In this document: positions 58,603-64,000 of the stretch, piece by piece
Position numbering within the stretch: the stretch's first letter is position 1
How the letters are laid out: the number at the start of each line of letters is the position of its first letter
Assembly (NCBI GenBank): GCA_013364255.1
Contig: CP054936.1
Coordinates: 7,148,353-7,212,352 of the forward strand
Length of the DNA stretch: 64,000 nucleotides
Reading direction: 5' to 3'
Source: Streptomyces seoulensis
GTDB taxonomy: Bacteria; Actinomycetota; Actinomycetes; Streptomycetales; Streptomycetaceae
Position numbers and translations under genes: made by a program
The notes under the pieces: generated by a model
Told to the model about the DNA's origin: nothing
The model's input: only the letters and a program-made list of their open reading frames with translations
Databases searched by the model: none

Positions 58603-59183
58603 GCGTCCAGACCCCGGCCGTCGTCGGCCACTGCGACGAACTCCTCGTCGCCCTCGGCCGGTTCCGCGCCTCCGCGCCCATCACCCAGCGGTGGGGCGAA
58701 CGGCTCGCCACCGTGCTCGGCGGCGGCGGCCGGCTGCTCGCCGCGGGCAACGGCGGCAGCGCCGCCCAGGCCCAGCACCTCACCGCCGAACTCGTCGGCC
58801 GCTACCGCGACGACCGGCCGCCGTTCTCCGCGATCGCCCTGCACGCCGACACCTCCAGCACCACCGCCATCGCCAACGACTACGGCGTCCACGAGGTGTT
58901 CGCCCGCCAGGTGCGCGCCCACGGCCGCGCCGGGGACGTGCTGATGCTGCTGTCCACCAGCGGCGCCAGCGCCAACCTGCTCTCCGCCGCCGACGCGGGC
59001 CGGGCCGCCGGGATGCGCGTGTGGGCGCTGACCGGACCCGCGCCCAACCCGCTCAGCGCGGGCAGCGACGAGACGCTGAGCGTGGCCGGCGCGTCCACCG
59101 CCACCGTGCAGGAACTCCACCTGGTGGCCGTGCACATGGTGTGCGCCGCCTTCGACGCGGCCGTCGAGCGGGCCGGGAGGTGA
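58599..59183 (+). CDS. gmhA: Phosphoheptose isomerase-like (GmhA)
   Basis: The 194-residue SIS-domain protein converts sedoheptulose-7-phosphate to heptose-7-phosphate. AAGNGGSAAQAQHLTAELVG contains the phosphate loop and Glu64, and QELHLVAVHMVC contains His179, matching E. coli GmhA Glu65 and His180. LLSTSGASANLL is the second SIS loop. Length fits the family exactly. It is coupled to the gene before and is one base from the bifunctional HldE gene. With HldE and GmhB it gives the core of an ADP-heptose pathway. Confidence 0.92.
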   Translation: MSVQTPAVVGHCDELLVALGRFRASAPITQRWGERLATVLGGGGRLLAAGNGGSAAQAQHLTAELVGRYRDDRPPFSAIALHADTSSTTAIANDYGVHEVFARQVRAHGRAGDVLMLLSTSGASANLLSAADAGRAAGMRVWALTGPAPNPLSAGSDETLSVAGASTATVQELHLVAVHMVCAAFDAAVERAGR

Positions 59184-59184
59184 C

Positions 59185-60597
59185 ATGACGGGCAAGGCAC
59201 CCCTGGTCGTGGTCGGCGACGCCCTGCTGGACCGCGACCTGACCGGACACGCCGACCGGCTCGCGCCCGACGCGCCCGTCCCGGTCGTCGCCGACTGCGA
59301 CGAGCGGGTACGGCCGGGCGGCGCCGCGCTGGCCGCGTACCTCGCCGCCCGCGACGGCCGCGAGGTCACCCTGATCACCGGCCTGGACGACGGACCGGCC
59401 GGGCGCGAGCTGCGCCGGCTCCTGGAACCCCGGATGACCCTGGTCCCGCTGCCGATGGCGGGCGAACTGCCGCAGAAGACCCGGGTGCTCGCCCAGGGCC
59501 GCCCGGTGGTCCGCCTCGACCGCGGCGACGGCCGGGCCCGCGAGGCCACCGACCAGGCCCGCGCGGTGCTCGCCGCGGGCCGTGCCGTCCTGGTCGCCGA
59601 CTACGGCCGGGGCACGGTGGACGCGCTGCGCGCCCAACTCGTCCGCCGTCCCCCGGTGGTGTGGGACCCGCACCCGCGCGGCGGCCCGCCGCTGCCCGGC
59701 ACCCGCCTGGTCACCCCGGCCCGCTCCGAGGCGCACGCCTTCGCCGCCGGCCTCACCGGCGAGGGCGCCGGCGAGGCGGGAGCGCGGGGCGGTGACGGGC
59801 CCGGCAACGAGCTGCGCGCCGTGGCCGGCGAGGCCGCCGCCCTGGTACGGCACTGGCGGGTCGCCGCCGTCACGGTCACCCTCGGCTCGCGCGGCGCCCT
59901 GCTGTCGTACGGCGAGCACCCGCTGCTGGTGCCGGTGGCCGCCGCGCACCAGGGCGATCCGTGCGGCGCGGGCGACCGCTTCGCCGCGACGGCCGCCGGG
60001 CTGCTCGCGGACGGCGCGCTGGTGGAGGAGGCGGTGGAGGGCGCCGTCACCGCGGCGAGCGCCTTCGTCGGCGCGGGCGGCGCGGGCGCGCTGCTCGGCG
60101 ACGGGCCCGCCCCGCACGGACCGAACGCCGCTCACCCGGACGGGGATCCGGCCGCGCTGATCGCCCGGGTGCGGGCGGGCGGCGGCACGGTCGTCGCCGC
60201 GGGCGGCTGCTTCGACCTGCTGCACGCCGGCCACGTCGGCCTCCTCCAGGCCGCCCGGCGCATCGGCGACTGCCTGGTCGTGTGCGTCAACTCCGACGCC
60301 TCCGTACGCCGCCGCAAGGGCGACGGCCGCCCCGTCAACCCGCTCGCCGACCGGGTGCGCGTCCTGCGGGCGCTGGCCTGCGTCGACGCGGTCGCCGTCT
60401 TCGACGAGAACACTCCCGAGCGCCTGCTGTCCGCGCTGCGCCCCGACGTCTGGGTCAAGGGCGGCGACTACGCGGGCGCCGACCTCCCGGAGGCCGCCCT
60501 CCTGGAGGAATGGGGCGGCCAGGCCGTCCTCCTCCCGTACCTGGACGGCCACTCCTCGACGGCCCTCCTGTCCAGAGCGGCGGAGCACACCCGATGA
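59185..60597 (+). CDS. hldE: HldE-like bifunctional heptose kinase/adenylyltransferase
   Basis: The 470-residue protein has a PfkB kinase half (1-310: VVVGDALLDRDLTGHADRLA, DPCGAGDRFAATAAG with the catalytic Asp) and a cytidylyltransferase-like half (335-470: GGCFDLLHAGHVGLL with the HxGH nucleotide site, VNSDASVRRRKGDGRPVNPL, WVKGGDYAGADLPE). It phosphorylates heptose-7-phosphate at C1 and later joins the 1-phosphate to a nucleotide, usually AMP. Its size matches E. coli HldE. ATG 59185 has GGGAGG upstream. The next gene overlaps by four bases. Confidence 0.93.
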   Translation: MTGKAPLVVVGDALLDRDLTGHADRLAPDAPVPVVADCDERVRPGGAALAAYLAARDGREVTLITGLDDGPAGRELRRLLEPRMTLVPLPMAGELPQKTRVLAQGRPVVRLDRGDGRAREATDQARAVLAAGRAVLVADYGRGTVDALRAQLVRRPPVVWDPHPRGGPPLPGTRLVTPARSEAHAFAAGLTGEGAGEAGARGGDGPGNELRAVAGEAAALVRHWRVAAVTVTLGSRGALLSYGEHPLLVPVAAAHQGDPCGAGDRFAATAAGLLADGALVEEAVEGAVTAASAFVGAGGAGALLGDGPAPHGPNAAHPDGDPAALIARVRAGGGTVVAAGGCFDLLHAGHVGLLQAARRIGDCLVVCVNSDASVRRRKGDGRPVNPLADRVRVLRALACVDAVAVFDENTPERLLSALRPDVWVKGGDYAGADLPEAALLEEWGGQAVLLPYLDGHSSTALLSRAAEHTR

Positions 60598-62027
60598 CCG
60601 CCGGCGCCGCGACGCCGCGCCGCCCGGCGCGACCCGCCCCGCACCCGGCCCCGGCGACGCGCCCGGGTCCGCCGCCCACCGGCGACGCGACCCCTGCCGC
60701 CCTGCGGGCCGCCCGGACGGCCGGGACGGCGCCGCGAGCCGGTCGGCCGGTTCCGGTGGGTGTGCGCCAGGGCCCGGTGGCCGTCGCCGACGGCCGGGCG
60801 CCCGCCGGAGCCGTGCCGGCCGGCCGGGACCGGCCGCCGGGTGCGGTGCCGGAGGCGCGCCCGGACACGGGGCCCGGCGGTGGTCGTGCGGGCGCGGCCG
60901 TCCGTACCGTGCGCACGGGCCGCGACCGGCCGCCGGGCGAGGTCGCTCTGCGGGCCGGGCGCGTCGCCCCCGTGAGTCGGGGGAGCGGGAGCGCGGCGCG
61001 CCCGGAGCCGCCGGACGACGGCGGACGGGCGACCGGACCGGCCGCCCCCGCCGACGCGGAGAGGCGGCCAGAAGGGGCGCCGCTCCGCGTGCTCGTCCTG
61101 CGGGCGCTGGGGCTCGGGGACCTGCTCGCCGGGGTGCCCGCGCTGCGGGCGCTGCGGCGCGCCTTCCCCGGGTACGAGATCGTGCTCGCCGCACCCGCCG
61201 CCCTCGCGCCCCTCGCGCTCGCCACCGGCGCCGTGGACCGGCTGCTGCCCGCCGCCGCGCCCGGGCGCGCCGTACCCGAGACCCTCGACTGGACCGGCCC
61301 GCCCCCGGACGTCGCCGTCGATCTGCACGGCAACGGACCGCCCAGCCACCTGCTGCTGGCCCGACTGCGCCCCGGCCGCCTGTTCGCCTTCGCGCACCCC
61401 GGCACGCCCGGCGTCGACGGCCCGCCCTGGCACCCCGACGAGCACGAACGGGACCGCTGGTGCCGGCTGCTGCGCTGGTACGGCCTCGACGCCGACCCCG
61501 CCGACCTGCGGCTGCCCCGGCCCACCACGCCGTCCCCCGCTCCCGGCGCGGTGGTCCTGCACCCCGGCGCCGGTTCCCCCGCCCGCCGCTGGCCCGTCGA
61601 CCGGTTCGCCGCCGTCGCCCGGGCCCTGCGGGACCGCGGCCGGCACGTCGTCGTCACCGGGGGAGCGGACGAGGCCGGCCTCGTCGCCACGCTCGGCGAG
61701 GCGGCCGGCCTGCCCGGCACCGACGTGTTCGGCGGCGGCCTGTCCCTGGACCGGCTCTCCGCCCTGGTCGCCGACGCCCGCGCCGTCGTCAGCGGCGACA
61801 CCGGCATCGCCCACCTCGCCGTCGCCCACGCCACCGCGTCGGTCACCCTGTGCGGCCCCGTACCGCCCGCCCGCTGGGGCCCGCCGCCGCACGACCCGCG
61901 CCACCGCGCCCTGTGGCACGGCCCCGAAGGCGACCCGCACGGCCGCCGCCCCGACCCCGCCCTGCTCGCGATCACCGTCGACGAGGTCCTGGACGCCCTC
62001 GACGCGCTCCCCGGGCCGTCGAGCTGA
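60594..62027 (+). CDS. GT9-family glycosyltransferase with long disordered N-terminus
   Basis: The 477-residue protein carries a heptosyltransferase-like GT9 domain from about residue 162 (LRVLVLRALGLGDLLAGVPA, VVLHPGAGSPARRWPVDRFA, VSGDTGIAHLAVAHATASV, PVPPARWGPP). It follows an N-terminal extension of about 160 residues rich in Pro, Arg, Ala and Gly, which looks disordered and could tether or bind a partner. The extension is read in the same frame from ATG 60594, which overlaps the hldE stop, so it appears translated. The core domain is the second GT9 in the operon. Confidence 0.88.
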   Translation: MTAGAATPRRPARPAPHPAPATRPGPPPTGDATPAALRAARTAGTAPRAGRPVPVGVRQGPVAVADGRAPAGAVPAGRDRPPGAVPEARPDTGPGGGRAGAAVRTVRTGRDRPPGEVALRAGRVAPVSRGSGSAARPEPPDDGGRATGPAAPADAERRPEGAPLRVLVLRALGLGDLLAGVPALRALRRAFPGYEIVLAAPAALAPLALATGAVDRLLPAAAPGRAVPETLDWTGPPPDVAVDLHGNGPPSHLLLARLRPGRLFAFAHPGTPGVDGPPWHPDEHERDRWCRLLRWYGLDADPADLRLPRPTTPSPAPGAVVLHPGAGSPARRWPVDRFAAVARALRDRGRHVVVTGGADEAGLVATLGEAAGLPGTDVFGGGLSLDRLSALVADARAVVSGDTGIAHLAVAHATASVTLCGPVPPARWGPPPHDPRHRALWHGPEGDPHGRRPDPALLAITVDEVLDALDALPGPSS

Positions 62028-62045
62028 ACCGAGGGGACCAGCACC

Positions 62046-63002
62046 ATGGAACGCTCACCCATCGGGGTGGTCATCGCCACCCGCAACCGCTCCGCCTCCC
62101 TCGCCGTCACCCTCCGCCATCTGCTCGCGCTGCCCGAACGCCCCGAGATCGTCGTCGCCGACAACGCCTCCACCGACGACACCCGCACCCTCCTGGCCCG
62201 CGAGTTCCCGCAGGTCCGCGTGGTCGCGCTGCCGTTCAACCGGGGCGCCCTCGCCCGCACCCACGGCGTTCGCGCCCTGCGCACCCCCTACGTCGCCTTC
62301 AGCGACGACGACTCCTGGTGGGCGCCGGGCGCGCTCGCCGAGGCCGCCCGCCTCTTCGACGCCCACCCCCGGCTCGGCCTGCTCGCCGCCCGCACCCTCG
62401 TCGGTCCCGAGAACGCGCCCGACCCGCTCAACGAGGTCCTCGCCCACTCGCCGCTCGGCCCGGCCGCCGACCTCCCCGGCACCCAGGTGCTCGGCTTCCT
62501 CGCCTGCGCCAGCGTCACCCGCCGCACCTCCTACCTCGACGCGGGCGGCTTCCACCCGCTGATCTTCTTCGGCGCCGAGGAGACCCTGCTCGCCTACGAC
62601 CTGGCCGCCCGCGGCTGGGGCGTCACCCACAGCCCCGACGTGGTCGCCCACCACCACCCCGCGCCGAAACCGCGGCCCGACCGCCCGGCCGTCCAGCGCC
62701 GCAACGAAGTCCTCACCACCTGGCTGCGCCGCCCCCTGCCGCTCGCCCTCGCCCGCACCCGCGCCCTGGCCGCCGACGCCCGCCGCGACCCCGAGGCCCG
62801 GCGCGCGCTCGGCGAGACGCTGACCCGGCTGCCCGCCGCCCTGCGCGCCCGCCACCCGCTGCCCCCGCACCTGGAACGCGCCGCCCGCCTGCTGGACACC
62901 GACAGGGGCGGCGCGCGCCCGCGCCCCGGCACGGGCGCCGGCACCCCCGTGGACGCCGGCGCGGACCGCCGGGCCCGCGCCGACCTCGGAGGCACCCCAT
63001 GA
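62046..63002 (+). CDS. GT2-family glycosyltransferase
   Basis: The 318-residue GT-A enzyme shows VVIATRNRSASLAVTLRHLL, PEIVVADNASTDDTRT, FSDDDSWWAPGALAEA (DDD nucleotide site) and AGGFHPLIFFGAEETLLAYD. The C-terminal half is rich in Arg and Ala helices. It is 18 bases after the preceding gene, with GAGGGGA as ribosome binding site at about 62030. It is paralogous to the next gene, sharing the DDDSWWAPGAL block, so a duplication is likely. Confidence 0.9.
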   Translation: MERSPIGVVIATRNRSASLAVTLRHLLALPERPEIVVADNASTDDTRTLLAREFPQVRVVALPFNRGALARTHGVRALRTPYVAFSDDDSWWAPGALAEAARLFDAHPRLGLLAARTLVGPENAPDPLNEVLAHSPLGPAADLPGTQVLGFLACASVTRRTSYLDAGGFHPLIFFGAEETLLAYDLAARGWGVTHSPDVVAHHHPAPKPRPDRPAVQRRNEVLTTWLRRPLPLALARTRALAADARRDPEARRALGETLTRLPAALRARHPLPPHLERAARLLDTDRGGARPRPGTGAGTPVDAGADRRARADLGGTP

Positions 63003-63895
63003 CCGACCCCCGCACCACCGTCGTGGTCATCACCCACAACCGGCGCCCCGAACTCCTGCGCACCCTCGACCGGCTGGCCGAACTGCCCGAACAGCCCGAG
63101 ATCGTCGTCACCGACAACGGCTCCACCGACGGCACCGCCGCCGCCGTGGCCCGCCGCCACCCCGGCGTACGCCTGCTCACCCCCGGCCGCAACCTCGGCG
63201 CCGTCGGCCGAAACCTCGCCGTACGGCACGTCCGCACCCCCTACGTGGCCTTCTGCGACGACGACTCCTGGTGGGCGCCGGGCGCGCTGGCCGGCGCCGC
63301 CGATCTGCTCGACCGGCACCCCGCGCTCGTCGCCGTCACCGCCCGCATCGTCGTCGAACCGGCCGGCACCGAGGACCCCATCGTCGAGGAACTGCGCGAC
63401 TCGCCCGTGCCGGGACCGGGTTGGCTGCCGGGCCCGGCGCTCGGCTCCTTCCTCGCGGCGGCGACCGTCCTGCGCACCGACGCGTTCCGGCGCGCCGGCG
63501 GCTTCCATCCGCGCCTGTGGCTCGGCGGCGAGGAGGAACTGCTCGCCGCCGACCTCGCCGCGGCCGGCTGGTGGCTGACGTACGCCGAACACCTGACGAT
63601 CCACCACCAGCCCTCGACGGTCCGCGACGCCACCCGCCGCCGCCGGGACGGCATCCGCAACACGCTGTGGTTCACCTGGCTGCGCCGCCCGGTACGGCCC
63701 GCCCTGCGCCGCACCCTGCACCTGGCCCGCACGGTGCCGCGCGACACCGCCTCGCTGCGCGCCTTCGCCGAGGCCGCCGCCGCCCTGCCGTGGGTGCTGC
63801 GCGAGCGCCGCGTGCTGCCGCCGGAGGTGGAGGGCCGCTTCCGCCTCCTGGAGGACAGCCAGCGCCGCTCCAAGGCCCGCTGCTACACGGGGTGA
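62999..63895 (+). CDS. GT2-family glycosyltransferase (paralogue of preceding)
   Basis: The 298-residue enzyme has VVVITHNRRPELLRTLDRLA, PEIVVTDNGSTDGTAAAVAR, FCDDDSWWAPGALAGAADLL and GGFHPRLWLGGEEELLAADL, the same order and spacing as the gene before it. Its ATG overlaps the previous stop (ATGA). It is the last operon gene; a perfect 12-bp terminator lies 13 bases after the stop. The pair may add similar sugars in sequence. Confidence 0.9.
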   Translation: MTDPRTTVVVITHNRRPELLRTLDRLAELPEQPEIVVTDNGSTDGTAAAVARRHPGVRLLTPGRNLGAVGRNLAVRHVRTPYVAFCDDDSWWAPGALAGAADLLDRHPALVAVTARIVVEPAGTEDPIVEELRDSPVPGPGWLPGPALGSFLAAATVLRTDAFRRAGGFHPRLWLGGEEELLAADLAAAGWWLTYAEHLTIHHQPSTVRDATRRRRDGIRNTLWFTWLRRPVRPALRRTLHLARTVPRDTASLRAFAEAAAALPWVLRERRVLPPEVEGRFRLLEDSQRRSKARCYTG

Positions 63896-63907
63896 CGGCC
63901 GTGCGGA

Positions 63908-63937
63908 AGCCCCGCCGTCCGTTGCGACGGCGGGGCT
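63908..63937 (+). terminator. Terminator of the glycosyltransferase operon
   Basis: agccccgccgtc-cgttgc-gacggcggggct is a perfect 12-bp stem with a 6-base loop, 13 bases after the stop of the last GT2 gene. The rest of the window (63938-64000) has no supported feature. Confidence 0.9.
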
Positions 63938-64000
63938 CACCCGCGTTCCGCGTCCCCCGGGCGGACGGCCGCGCGCAGCCCGTCCGCGACCGCTCAGCCC

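Noticed and set aside
63938..64000. Start or end of another gene at the right edge
   Set aside because: A minus-strand stop codon is present near 63994-63996, but too little sequence remains to support a gene.
1..64000. tRNA, rRNA, insertion sequence or prophage
   Set aside because: No cloverleaf-like block, rRNA segment, transposase, integrase or terminal inverted repeats were seen.

Overview
The window is a high-GC actinobacterial chromosome segment, almost certainly from a Streptomyces. Evidence: strong G/C third-position bias, GTG and TTG starts, 1- and 4-base stop/start overlaps, families typical of the genus (AldO-type alditol oxidase, DUF2637, DUF5954, PucR, a DmdR-type iron box, an HVD leader peptide) and hairpin terminators without T-runs. 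No tRNA, rRNA, insertion sequence, prophage or CRISPR array was seen.

Layout. 1-4745 (minus strand): N-terminus of a sulfite/nitrite reductase behind a short cysteine-containing leader peptide, a GNAT acetyltransferase, a secreted protein and an AidB-like acyl-CoA dehydrogenase. 4893-14341: a BrkB-type membrane protein, AraC and VOC proteins, DUF5954, an isocitrate lyase/PEP mutase-family enzyme coupled to a small secreted protein, a carboxylesterase, homocysteine methyltransferase, and an alpha/beta hydrolase with its TetR regulator. 14420-18920: alditol oxidase divergent from a radical-SAM-like protein with unusual cysteine spacing, then a membrane protein joining a sigma-like region, a zinc anti-sigma motif and a family 2 cellulose-binding ectodomain. 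19256-23765: phosphoketolase, a DUF1918/XRE/PPOX protein, a cyclic-nucleotide-binding protein and a CstR-like repressor with its operator. 24078-27356: RsgA GTPase, an Ada-AraC-AlkA fusion with a shortened glycosylase domain, and Ogt.

27365-38429 holds regulators and stress or redox genes: a LuxR-type regulator, a very large proline/alanine-rich protein ending in a degenerate PP2C domain, pyruvate:quinone oxidoreductase, an anti-sigma-type ATPase, a DUF2637 protein, an iron-box-controlled FhuF-like ferric reductase, a GntR regulator with a His-rich arm and a helical-repeat protein. 38580-47392 is a purine catabolism locus: PucR, divergent from three xanthine dehydrogenase subunits, an AzgA-like permease and XdhC. 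47670-50380 has YciI, LysR and SRPBCC proteins and a polysaccharide deacetylase lipoprotein.

50572-63895 is a nucleotide-sugar and glycosyltransferase region. A UXS-like SDR is separately terminated. It is followed by a tightly coupled operon encoding a carbamoyltransferase, GmhB-, GmhA- and HldE-like enzymes (an almost complete ADP-heptose route without an obvious HldD), two GT9 heptosyltransferase-like proteins, and five other glycosyltransferases. This looks like assembly of a heptose-containing, possibly carbamoylated glycoconjugate in a Gram-positive organism. Together with the CBM2 sigma/anti-sigma-like sensor it is the most interesting content of the window.
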